A stretch of 64,000 nt of DNA from Flexithrix dorotheae DSM 6795 (GTDB lineage Bacteria > Bacteroidota > Bacteroidia > Cytophagales > Flammeovirgaceae): assembly GCF_000379765.1 (NCBI RefSeq), contig NZ_KB903436.1, positions 121,279 through 185,278 of the forward strand, given 5' to 3'. The stretch's first letter is position 1. Each line of letters starts with the position of its first letter. Below the pieces are notes generated by a model. It was given only the letters and a program-made list of their open reading frames with translations, was not told where the DNA came from and did no database searches. The position numbers were made by a program, and so were the translations under genes. Positions 9,912 to 18,230 of the stretch are shown in pieces.

Positions 9912-11447
9912 TTATTTTAAAAAGTTAATACTTACATTATTTGCCTGTAACATCTCGTTTTCGCTTGCCAAATCGTAAACCGTTTCATCAAATGATGTGG
10001 TTACGCTTTTATCGGCCCCAATTTTAAGCAAATACTTTAAAATTTTATCATCAGTTGCTTTCATCGCGGCAATTTGTAAAGGAGTAGTTCCCTGCTGATC
10101 CGCTTTATTTACATCTACCCCCATTTGATGCACTTTTTTAAGCAATTTCAAGTCGTTTTGCTCAGCAGCTAAGTGGAAAAATGTTTTACCACCAGCCTGA
10201 ACTGAGGTAGGATCAAATCCCTTCTTCTTCAAAATTTCCAGTTTTTCCATAAAAGGATCTCCTTCTGCCTCACTTTGCCCCTGACCTGACCGGCCGCCCC
10301 GGCCTCCACCTGGTCTGTAGGATTTCATTAAATAAAAACCAATATTGTTACCTTCCTTGTCTTTTACATTTACATCAGCTCCGTTTTCAATAAAGTAAGT
10401 TACTACCTCAGTTGCGTTACCTGCTACCGCATTCGTGAGCGCTGTTTCTCCTTTATTATTAGCAGCATTGATATCTTTGGTTTGATCAGCCAGTAATTTT
10501 ATAATTTTAAGGCTACCCCGCTGGGAAGCATAAATTAAAGCCGTGTTTCCTTCTCCGTCAACCTGGTTTACATCTACACCCTTTCCAATAAAATAAGAAA
10601 TCACATCTGTTTCTTTTGATCGGCCTGCAAGCAAATGCAAAGGCGTGGTGCCATCTTTGGTGCTGACATTGGCTTCAATACCTTTACCTTCAAGGTATTG
10701 AAAAACATCAATAGTATTTGCTTTTCTGTAACCCTGGGCTGCGGCAATCATGGCATTCCCACCAACTTTATTAATGCCTTTATATTCCACTCCTTTTTCT
10801 ATGAGTTTGTCCATCATCTCAATGTTTCCGGTTTTAGCAGCATAATAAAATGCTCCATTTCCATCTTTATCAGTATCGCTCAGGGACAAACCTTTGCCAA
10901 TGAAATAATCTATAAGTGTAAAATCACTAGCCTGAGGAATGGTAAGCAACAATGCATTAGCCCCATGGTGGTCTGTCTCAGAAAGTGAAGACCCGTTTGA
11001 AAGTAAAAAATCATAAAATTCACTGCTCTTTGGCCCTGTAACAGCAGCGAAATTTAATACAGAGTATCCGTGATCATCTACGATATCAGTCTTTCCTCCC
11101 TGATCAATTAAATATTTAACTAACTCTAAATTTCCTTTCATGGCTGCCCAGTGTACATAGACTCTGCCATCGTGCGTGAGAGTATTGATGTCATTTCCTT
11201 CAACAGACAACAAGAACTTAACCGTTTCCAGTGGCTGGTCATTAGTTATGGCATAAGTAGTGGCATTGAAACTGTTACTACTAAGTTCCAGAGGATCATT
11301 TCCCTGTTCTATCTTCTCTTTTATTATATCGATAGAAGGATTTGAACCCCAAAAGCTTCTTTCCAGAAATACATTTTGTGATTGAGCTTTCGTAAATAGA
11401 GGCATTAGGAGCACTGCTATTACAAGAGTAAAAAATACTTTTTTCAT
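9912..11447 (-). CDS. Periplasmic ankyrin-repeat protein
   Basis: A 511-residue exported protein. I chose the ATG at 11447, which gives the signal peptide MKKVFFTLVIAVLLMPLFTK. A start 60 bases further upstream would run through a strong hairpin. About ten or more ankyrin repeats cover residues 60-500, for example DGTTPLHLLAGRSKETDVIS and GTTPLQIAAMKATDDKILKY. A glycine/arginine-rich insert (RPGGGRGGRSGQGQ) at about 377-392 interrupts the repeats and may be a flexible loop. Ankyrin stacks bind partners rather than catalyse. Its place between the surface receptor genes and the reductase suggests a periplasmic scaffold for siderophore handling or reductase assembly, which is inference. Confidence 0.85.
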   Translation of the reverse strand: MKKVFFTLVIAVLLMPLFTKAQSQNVFLERSFWGSNPSIDIIKEKIEQGNDPLELSSNSFNATTYAITNDQPLETVKFLLSVEGNDINTLTHDGRVYVHWAAMKGNLELVKYLIDQGGKTDIVDDHGYSVLNFAAVTGPKSSEFYDFLLSNGSSLSETDHHGANALLLTIPQASDFTLIDYFIGKGLSLSDTDKDGNGAFYYAAKTGNIEMMDKLIEKGVEYKGINKVGGNAMIAAAQGYRKANTIDVFQYLEGKGIEANVSTKDGTTPLHLLAGRSKETDVISYFIGKGVDVNQVDGEGNTALIYASQRGSLKIIKLLADQTKDINAANNKGETALTNAVAGNATEVVTYFIENGADVNVKDKEGNNIGFYLMKSYRPGGGRGGRSGQGQSEAEGDPFMEKLEILKKKGFDPTSVQAGGKTFFHLAAEQNDLKLLKKVHQMGVDVNKADQQGTTPLQIAAMKATDDKILKYLLKIGADKSVTTSFDETVYDLASENEMLQANNVSINFLK

Positions 11448-11490
11448 CACTTTATTAATTATAAATTTTAAATTGAATTTGAAAGTAAAA

Positions 11491-11531
11491 GCAACAAAGA
11501 ACCGCAAAAATACTAAAAAGTTCTTTGTTGC
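11491..11531 (-). terminator. Intra-operon hairpin, possible attenuating terminator
   Basis: A perfect 12-bp inverted repeat (GCAACAAAGAAC, 11491-11502; GTTCTTTGTTGC, 11520-11531) with a 17-base loop, followed on the minus strand by TTTTAC. It lies between the DUF4374 lipoprotein gene and the ankyrin gene. It could lower expression of the periplasmic/reductase genes relative to the receptor genes, or stabilise the upstream message. It also argues against the longer ankyrin start at 11507. Confidence 0.6.
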
Positions 11532-11633
11532 ATTTTTATTTATTCTTCAACCATTCTTTGAATGACCATAATGTTATTCTTTTAATCCCGAATAACAGTG
11601 CTCTGCCTGGTAATTCTATTCCTGTTTTACGGG

Positions 11634-12941
11634 CTAGAAAACTCCAATATAATGGTTACCTGGTTTGTTAACTAACTTAGCTCCCTGAGTAACTTCTCCT
11701 GTCTTGCTGTTTAAAACATAAATGTTTCCATCTTTTCCAATAGGAGTAACGGCCATTAAAAGATTGTCTCCACTTACCAGGAATCCCTGATATTGATGCA
11801 GGCTTAAATCAGCATCATTGGGAATCTCCTCAACTTTTTCCGCAGTTTGATTGTTCAGGTCCACACGTGCTACATAGCTTTGGTCAGACTCACCGTGTAT
11901 ATAAACAATATATCCAATTCCATTGCTTACATATCTCCAGGTTTGCACATATACATCTTCCACTCCCAAAGCCTTATCCAAACTGAATTCATAAGCATTG
12001 TCATACTCATTATTTGCAGTAATCTTCAGGATGTGAGAACCATTGGTGTCTCTCTGGGTAGCCTGGTAAATACTTCCATCTTCTGCAAGGAAATTAACAT
12101 TACTTCTGTATCCAGAACAATCACCGTTAGCTACTGTAGACGTAATTACTTTTGGGTTTTCTAAAGAAGGGTAATCTACCACTACAGATTTAGTCCCTAA
12201 TCTGTCCCACTCACTTTCTCTGTCCCCTGTGGCCGGATCGTACTTACGCATCCATGTACCTATAATTAATTTGTTTTTGGCCTGGTTTAATACCGGAGCA
12301 TCTAATCGGAAAATGGCATTTCCTGCTTTTTCTTCTTCGGCAGAAAGCGGAATTTCATACTGCTTATAATCCGAAATCAGTACATTTTGTAAATCCAAAG
12401 CAAGCACAGTAGCCGTACCACGGTAATATTCAAAAGGGTCATCCGATTCAGCATTATTTGCAGTAATGTTGGCCACATTTACGGCTATACCAGTCTGATC
12501 ACCGTTGTAAAGTTTTCCCCATCTTGGAGCAGTTCCGGCATATTGAGCAATACTCACTGTTACATCTTCTTCCACATAATTGGCTCCACCCTGAACATTA
12601 AACCGGGAAAATTCTCCTCCATTTTCTCCAGCGTATGCTATGTTAAACATGGTGTTTCCATCTTCTGCAACTTGCAGTCTTGCAGTTCGGTTAGATTTTA
12701 CCGATTCTCCTTCATCATATAAATTAATAGAAACTTCCGGGTTAATGGCATCTTCATAACTCACTGCGTAGATCATTGTACCACCATTACCATCACCAGG
12801 GTTATCACCCATAAGCGCTCCTGCAACAGTCACCCAACGAGTTGGATCTACAGTTTCTTCCACCGGGTCAATTGTATCCTCACTGCAACTACTAAATATA
12901 ATTGCTACTAAAACTATAAATTTAACTAAGTAATTTTTCAT
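11634..12941 (-). CDS. DUF4374 surface lipoprotein (XusB-like)
   Basis: A 435-residue lipoprotein; the signal ends in the lipobox FSSC with Cys19. The body matches the DUF4374 type, a predicted beta-propeller with repeats such as GTATVLALDLQNVLISDY, EDGSIYQATQRDTNGSHILK and GNIYVLNSKTGEVTQGAKLV. In Bacteroides thetaiotaomicron the DUF4374 lipoprotein XusB binds ferric enterobactin at the cell surface and serves the receptor XusA. Here the gene follows a TonB receptor by 22 bases, the same order. It probably binds a foreign ferric siderophore or another iron chelate. Orthology has not been tested, so the ligand is open. Confidence 0.82.
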   Translation of the reverse strand: MKNYLVKFIVLVAIIFSSCSEDTIDPVEETVDPTRWVTVAGALMGDNPGDGNGGTMIYAVSYEDAINPEVSINLYDEGESVKSNRTARLQVAEDGNTMFNIAYAGENGGEFSRFNVQGGANYVEEDVTVSIAQYAGTAPRWGKLYNGDQTGIAVNVANITANNAESDDPFEYYRGTATVLALDLQNVLISDYKQYEIPLSAEEEKAGNAIFRLDAPVLNQAKNKLIIGTWMRKYDPATGDRESEWDRLGTKSVVVDYPSLENPKVITSTVANGDCSGYRSNVNFLAEDGSIYQATQRDTNGSHILKITANNEYDNAYEFSLDKALGVEDVYVQTWRYVSNGIGYIVYIHGESDQSYVARVDLNNQTAEKVEEIPNDADLSLHQYQGFLVSGDNLLMAVTPIGKDGNIYVLNSKTGEVTQGAKLVNKPGNHYIGVF

Positions 12942-12963
12942 GAATAGTTGATTATATATATAA

Positions 12964-15384
12964 TTAAAAGTTATTGATTGTATAATTCAGTTTAAGATAA
13001 AAAGCTCTTCCAGGCTTTTGTACTGCGAAATTGTCGTACACCTGCTTATCAAATATATTCCGGACGTCTGCACTGACCACAAACTTTTTATCTGGAAAAG
13101 TGTAGCTCATCCCAAAATCGTGAATGAACTGTTGGGGAGTCCTAAAATCTTCAATTTCCAGCCAGGTAGTGTAAAATCGATCTACAAAACCAAAATTGTA
13201 GGACAGGTTAAAAAGGGAATTCCTTTGAAATAGGTCCCTGTAAGTATAATTTACAGCACTATTGACTGTGAAAAATGGCTCGTTGGGAAGCTGTTTGTTA
13301 TAATTACTATAAATATTACCATTTGCATCGTATTTGGTATTAAATACAGCGTTAAATTTTGACATGTTAACCATCACATTTAATCCTTTTTTATGGTTAT
13401 AGTTCACTTCAGCTTCGAACCCGATTGACTTTGTTTTTCCTAAATTTTCATAGGGATTGGTTTGTACTGCATCGTTGATCCTGGGGTTGATTCTTTGCAC
13501 GATTTTATCTTTGGTATCACGGATAAAACCTGTGCCCGATATGATAATTTTATGGTTACCTGAGGTAAATGATCCTGCCTGAAATCCCAGATTAAAATTG
13601 TTACTGATTTCCGGATTAATCCCTAAATTTTCTACAATATTATCACCAGGACTACCAAATACTTCATTTTCAGATGGCATTCGGACAGCCTGTTCTGCAG
13701 AAGTAAGGATTACCAAATGACGGACTGCAGTAAAAGATAAAGCCATTCCATAACCTGTTGTATGCCTGTTGCTGGAAGCGTGATCTTCAACACGGACCGA
13801 TTCCCCATTTTCTTCTACTAATAAGGGATCCATCCTGTCAATTTTCTGTTGATACAATTTACCAAATATATTTCCCTTCAGGCGAGAATTGAGGATATTC
13901 AGCTCATAAGCCAAAGAGGAAATATTCTTTTGTAAATCACGTGTGCCTATAAACTCACGTTCTACAGCACTGCGCTTTAAGTCCTGCTGATTTCTGTCTA
14001 TATTATAAAAAGCATGACTGAATAGTATTTTATGATGTTCATTGAGTGCGTAACTGATTCCCCCTCTCATGGTAGCCACATTCCTATTGATATGATTGAT
14101 TGTGGGTGCTCCCTGCTGCGCTCCCTGAGGCCTTAGGATAGGGTTGCCATCCAATCCTACACTCTGTTCACCATACCAATTGTAATTCCATCTCACTGTA
14201 TCATTCACCACTTGTTTTCTATTACTCAGCCGCCCACTGAAAGTGACTTCCAGCCCGGGTATAAATAAATCTTTTTTTTGGTAGGTTAAACCTGCCACAT
14301 GTGCCTGCGATTCGGTAAATCTTCCCTGATACGGTATCGACATATAAGTACCATGCTGAATCTCATTGTGATCATCAGAACTATTGTAACTTACAAAAAA
14401 CTGGTCGGCCCATTTTACATTCGTATATCCTAAAGAAATTTGGCCGCCAATTGACCTGTAGGCATCATTAAACCGTTTGGCTCTTACATAGTCGTACCTT
14501 CCGTTTGGTAATATATTCCTCACAAATTTTCCCCAAACTTCATAGTCATTATCTGAATAGTTATAAAAACCAGAAGCTTTTAAGGTAAAGCCTGATTCCT
14601 TACTGCGGTACATTCCACTAAAGTTTGCCTGCATGGTATTAAATGACCCATAGGAAACCGAAGTAGTAAGGTTATTCGAGGCTTCTTTCTTTAAAATTAC
14701 ATTGATGGCTCCACCAAGAGCATCATCCGCCAGATGAGCCGGAAGTACACCTTTATAAATTTCAATGCGCTCAATTAATGCTGGTGGAAGACTGTTAAGG
14801 CTAAAGGAGGCTCCGTAAGTTGAAATCGGAATGCCATCAATAAAAATCTGCACAGAACTTCCCGACATCCCATTAAGGTTGTAATCTACTGCAGAACCTA
14901 ACCCTCCATTCTGACGCACCCTTACCCCTGCTGCTCTGTTGAGTAAATCATTGGTTTGGACAGATTGATAAGCAGCTGATTTTGTTTCAACTACATTTAC
15001 TGCAAACCCCTTCGTTTCTATTTCCCTTTTTTCCGTCATTCCCTCCACAGTCACTTCATTTAAAACACTGGCCCCAGCCCTTTCCAACACAAAGGTTCCA
15101 TTCACCAAAGGACCATTTACTTTCAGGTCAAGCGCTTCCGTTTGAATTTCAACACTACTGATCTCTAATTGATGATTTCCATAAGGGATATTAGTAAGTT
15201 CATACTGGCCCGTTTCACTTGTGAGCGTATGTTTTTTAATGGATGGGATAAAAACCGTGGCAAATCCTACAGGTGAACCATCCTTAAAGGTAAGCTTACC
15301 AGAAATTTTCCCGGTCTGGGCAAAACAGCTGTGACCTAAAAATAGGTTTATGGTTAAAAAAATCAGTATTAAAAATCTTTCCAT
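12964..15384 (-). CDS. TonB-dependent receptor, siderophore type (XusA-like)
   Basis: An 806-residue outer-membrane receptor. It has a signal peptide at 1-22 and a carboxypeptidase-regulatory-like domain at about 25-105 (GKISGKLTFKDGSPVGFATV). A plug at about 125-235 includes RVRQNGGLGSAVDYNLNG, IFIDGIPISTYG and ALGGAINVILKK. A barrel extends to the terminal aromatic-rich KLNYTINNF. It is shorter than SusC proteins (about 1000 residues), has no SusD partner, and is followed by a DUF4374 lipoprotein gene. These point to iron-chelate rather than glycan uptake. It is the first gene of the minus-strand iron-type operon, which ends at 7185. Confidence 0.88.
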   Translation of the reverse strand: MERFLILIFLTINLFLGHSCFAQTGKISGKLTFKDGSPVGFATVFIPSIKKHTLTSETGQYELTNIPYGNHQLEISSVEIQTEALDLKVNGPLVNGTFVLERAGASVLNEVTVEGMTEKREIETKGFAVNVVETKSAAYQSVQTNDLLNRAAGVRVRQNGGLGSAVDYNLNGMSGSSVQIFIDGIPISTYGASFSLNSLPPALIERIEIYKGVLPAHLADDALGGAINVILKKEASNNLTTSVSYGSFNTMQANFSGMYRSKESGFTLKASGFYNYSDNDYEVWGKFVRNILPNGRYDYVRAKRFNDAYRSIGGQISLGYTNVKWADQFFVSYNSSDDHNEIQHGTYMSIPYQGRFTESQAHVAGLTYQKKDLFIPGLEVTFSGRLSNRKQVVNDTVRWNYNWYGEQSVGLDGNPILRPQGAQQGAPTINHINRNVATMRGGISYALNEHHKILFSHAFYNIDRNQQDLKRSAVEREFIGTRDLQKNISSLAYELNILNSRLKGNIFGKLYQQKIDRMDPLLVEENGESVRVEDHASSNRHTTGYGMALSFTAVRHLVILTSAEQAVRMPSENEVFGSPGDNIVENLGINPEISNNFNLGFQAGSFTSGNHKIIISGTGFIRDTKDKIVQRINPRINDAVQTNPYENLGKTKSIGFEAEVNYNHKKGLNVMVNMSKFNAVFNTKYDANGNIYSNYNKQLPNEPFFTVNSAVNYTYRDLFQRNSLFNLSYNFGFVDRFYTTWLEIEDFRTPQQFIHDFGMSYTFPDKKFVVSADVRNIFDKQVYDNFAVQKPGRAFYLKLNYTINNF

Positions 15385-16006
15385 AAAATTTCGATTTACC
15401 GCTCATGTTTATCTCCTAAGAAATCGTATTGAAAACCTAAACAAGTTCCATTAATCGTTGCTTGCTGATTTCCAGAGCGTATATTGAGTTTTGCTACCCT
15501 CCCTTTTTTATATTGTTTTATTGTGATCAGGAAAAGAAAAACCGCCAGAGTTGAGAGAGAATTTACCACGCATAATTTTTTATTTGTTAGCTTTAATTAG
15601 ACTGATTATAAATAATGCAAAATTGTGCTAAACGCCAGTAATTGTCAATAACTACTACTGGTCAAATTTTTATAGCTAGCACTCGGTATAGCTAGCTAAT
15701 AGTAGTTAGTAAGTATTACTTAGTTTTCTCTCTGTAGATCAGGGAAATCAACTAAAACCTTTATTCCGGAGGAGATTTGTAAATTTCAATAATTGCATTG
15801 CCTTTCTGGCCATCGGATATACCCACTAAATTTTCCCGCAGGGTCCCTTAACTGCCCAGTTAAAACCTTTGCGCAATCAGGAGATTTAATTTTGCCGATA
15901 TTTATCTTAAAAAAACAAAGACTGAAAAGCGAGTTGCCTTCCAAAACTAGTCTTCCTGACCATGGCTCTTTGGCGGGCATAACTACTCAATAAAGAAATT
16001 GCTGCT
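15385..16006. promoter_or_regulatory. 622-base divergent control region with short repeats
   Basis: This gap separates the divergent iron-type operon and the GH86 gene. It contains an inverted repeat TAACTACTA (15649-15657) and TAGTAGTTA (15700-15708). Between these arms is a direct repeat of TATAGCTAGC at 15671-15680 and 15687-15696, one start every 16 bases. CCAGTA (15635-15640) and TACTGG (15656-15661) form another small dyad. Such spacing is typical of regulator binding sites. The stretch 15720-16006 has only implausible short reading frames. Confidence 0.5.
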
Positions 16007-18145
16007 ATGAAAGATAGAATGTTTAAGTTATTACTTGTTTTACTTTTCCTTTTCCAATTCGGAGGTATACAATCAGTCTGTGGTCAATCAAAAATAGATG
16101 TTGATTTCAGGAATAAGTGGGTCACCAATGGCAAATCCGAATTTGACAGAAAGGTTTTTATCAATATTCATTCGAGTTATACAGGAAATGAATGGACGCT
16201 GGAAGAGTTAAAAGATGTTCACGAAAACCTAAGGGTTAATTTTGGGAGGTCTGTAGGAGGAGTAACCTGGCAATTAAACAGAATAGAGGAAGACCCTGAA
16301 AGACCTGGTTTCCCGGATATAAACCACATGAAAAGTCTTGGGAAAAGTGACAGGGATTTTTATAGTACAAGGACTTCAATCCATCCCTTTGAAGTTGATG
16401 ATTTTGTAATGACTTCCCATATTTCTCCCCTATATCCCAATGGGACTGCCACTCAAAAAGGATGGATTCCCGAAGGTTATCCTGCCATTGCCCAATTTTA
16501 TGCGCATTATCTGAAAGAGTATTACGGGGAAAATGGAGGAAAGCGGCCCAGATATTTGGAAGTTTTGAACGAACCATTGGTACACTTGAATCAATTGAAT
16601 ACCACTTCGGAAAATATTGCCAAATTTCACAATTATGTAGCGGATAGTGTACGTAGCTTAAATCCGGATGTTCAGGTAGGAGGATATACCGGAGCATGGC
16701 CGGAGTTTGAAAATAAGGATTTTGAAAAATGGGACAGTTCCTGGAAAACTTTTATTGATATTGCCGGGGAAAATATGGACTTTTTATCCTTCCACATTTA
16801 CGATACTCCAAAACTTCAAAACCCTGCTTTCAGGAAAGGAAGTAATGCAGAGGCAATCCTTGATATGGTGGAACAATACAGTATGCTGAAACTCGGAGAA
16901 GTAAAACCCATAATCATTTCCGAATATGGGGGATGCTGTGCGGATTGGGATGGCCCTTATTCCGAAGAAAGAGACTGGAGGCAAATGAAATCGATTTCTG
17001 GTATTTTAATGTCATTAATGGACCGGCCCGACATGATGCTAAAAGCCATTCCTTTTATTGTAGACAAAGCGGTTTGGTACAGCAATGCTAATCCATACCC
17101 CTATCCTCATGTATTGTTGAGGGAAGTAGATGGAGAATGGGTTTATACACATTTGGTGAAATTTTACCAATTATGGCAGGAAGTTGAAGGCACCAGAGTA
17201 GATACCTATTCTTATAATCCTGACATACAGGTTCATGCCTATGTCAATGGAGAAAAAGCCTATGTCATTCTCAACAACCTTGGATTTGAACAACAGGAAA
17301 TCCCAGTCCAAATTTTTGATCAGGAAAACATTGATATTACACAAATAAAGGTAAAACACCTTTTTGCCAGGGATAATATTCCTCAACTCACCGATGTGAC
17401 TGTAGAAAATACTGTTCACAATTTTGAAATTGCCCCCGAAGGAACCATGGTCATTGCCTATACCTTTTCTGAGGCATTAAGTTTTACGGATGAAATCCAA
17501 CAATCAAAATATTATGCAAATGATTACCTCAAGCCAATTTCTGCCAATGAGGAAATTTCTTTTCACATAAACAATGTGCAAACCGCTGACCTGGGTGAAG
17601 CATTTTTAAGAGTAAGTGTAGGAAGAGATCATGGAAAATCCCTTCACCCTTCAATAATTTTCAATGGAGAAACAATTGAAGTCCCTGAAAACTGGAAGGG
17701 AGATGACCAGCATGGCAGAAACCGATTTTTTGGCACCATTGAAATACCGGTAGATATTAAACTGGTGAATGAAAATAATGTGATAGACATTAAATTTGAG
17801 GACACCAACGGCCATATTAGTTCGGTTACCCTGGTTGTTAAATCCAGCACTAAGGAAATTAAAAGAGAGGCTGAGCAAAATGAAGTTACCGGAATGGGTA
17901 ATGATAAACCAGCCGATATTCACATTTTCCCCAATCCAACTTCAGGTAAGTTAAAAGTAGATATACCACAAAAATATTTACCAGCGGAAATTAAGATATT
18001 TGATATACAGGGCCGTAAAATTCTGAACCACATCCGAAATCACCAATCGGATACTTTGCCCTCTTTCCAACTAAAGTCCGGGATTTATTTTTTGAATTTG
18101 AAATCGGCAAATGTTGAATTTTCTCGAAAATTAATGGTGGATTAA
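16007..18145 (+). CDS. GH86 beta-agarase/beta-porphyranase with T9SS sorting domain
   Basis: A 712-residue secreted enzyme. The signal peptide (about 1-26) ends at VCGQ. The GH86 (beta/alpha)8 catalytic region runs to about 400, beginning with VDFRNKWVTNGKSEFDRK. The predicted acid/base Glu189 is in YLEVLNEP and the nucleophile Glu306 is in IIISEYGGC. Beta-sandwich domains follow to about 620. The C-terminal 75 residues form a T9SS type A sorting domain (IHIFPNPTSGKLKVDI), so the enzyme is exported by type IX secretion and probably anchored at the surface. GH86 enzymes cut internal beta-1,4 bonds in agarose or porphyran. Which of the two it cuts cannot be told by eye. A GH29 gene follows at 85 bases. 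Confidence 0.88.
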   Translation: MKDRMFKLLLVLLFLFQFGGIQSVCGQSKIDVDFRNKWVTNGKSEFDRKVFINIHSSYTGNEWTLEELKDVHENLRVNFGRSVGGVTWQLNRIEEDPERPGFPDINHMKSLGKSDRDFYSTRTSIHPFEVDDFVMTSHISPLYPNGTATQKGWIPEGYPAIAQFYAHYLKEYYGENGGKRPRYLEVLNEPLVHLNQLNTTSENIAKFHNYVADSVRSLNPDVQVGGYTGAWPEFENKDFEKWDSSWKTFIDIAGENMDFLSFHIYDTPKLQNPAFRKGSNAEAILDMVEQYSMLKLGEVKPIIISEYGGCCADWDGPYSEERDWRQMKSISGILMSLMDRPDMMLKAIPFIVDKAVWYSNANPYPYPHVLLREVDGEWVYTHLVKFYQLWQEVEGTRVDTYSYNPDIQVHAYVNGEKAYVILNNLGFEQQEIPVQIFDQENIDITQIKVKHLFARDNIPQLTDVTVENTVHNFEIAPEGTMVIAYTFSEALSFTDEIQQSKYYANDYLKPISANEEISFHINNVQTADLGEAFLRVSVGRDHGKSLHPSIIFNGETIEVPENWKGDDQHGRNRFFGTIEIPVDIKLVNENNVIDIKFEDTNGHISSVTLVVKSSTKEIKREAEQNEVTGMGNDKPADIHIFPNPTSGKLKVDIPQKYLPAEIKIFDIQGRKILNHIRNHQSDTLPSFQLKSGIYFLNLKSANVEFSRKLMVD

Positions 18146-18182
18146 AACCGAAATGCCTTTCAGTTGATCTAAATCATATTAA

Positions 18183-18192
18183 TACTACTGGT
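18183..18192 (+). promoter_or_regulatory. Repeat of a 10-base element found upstream of GH86
   Basis: TACTACTGGT occurs here, 39 bases before the GH29 start, and exactly again at 15653-15662 in the control region ahead of GH86. A shared site for one regulator, such as the nearby LacI-family protein, is possible. A single 10-base match could also be chance. Confidence 0.3.
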
Positions 18193-18230
18193 TACTCCCT
18201 AATTTGTAATAAACATTTCCATCTTTTTAA

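Noticed and set aside
15786..15993. Overlapping short reading frames of about 65 residues on both strands between the iron operon and GH86
   Set aside because: No family resemblance, no signal peptide, unlikely composition; they mirror each other on opposite strands.
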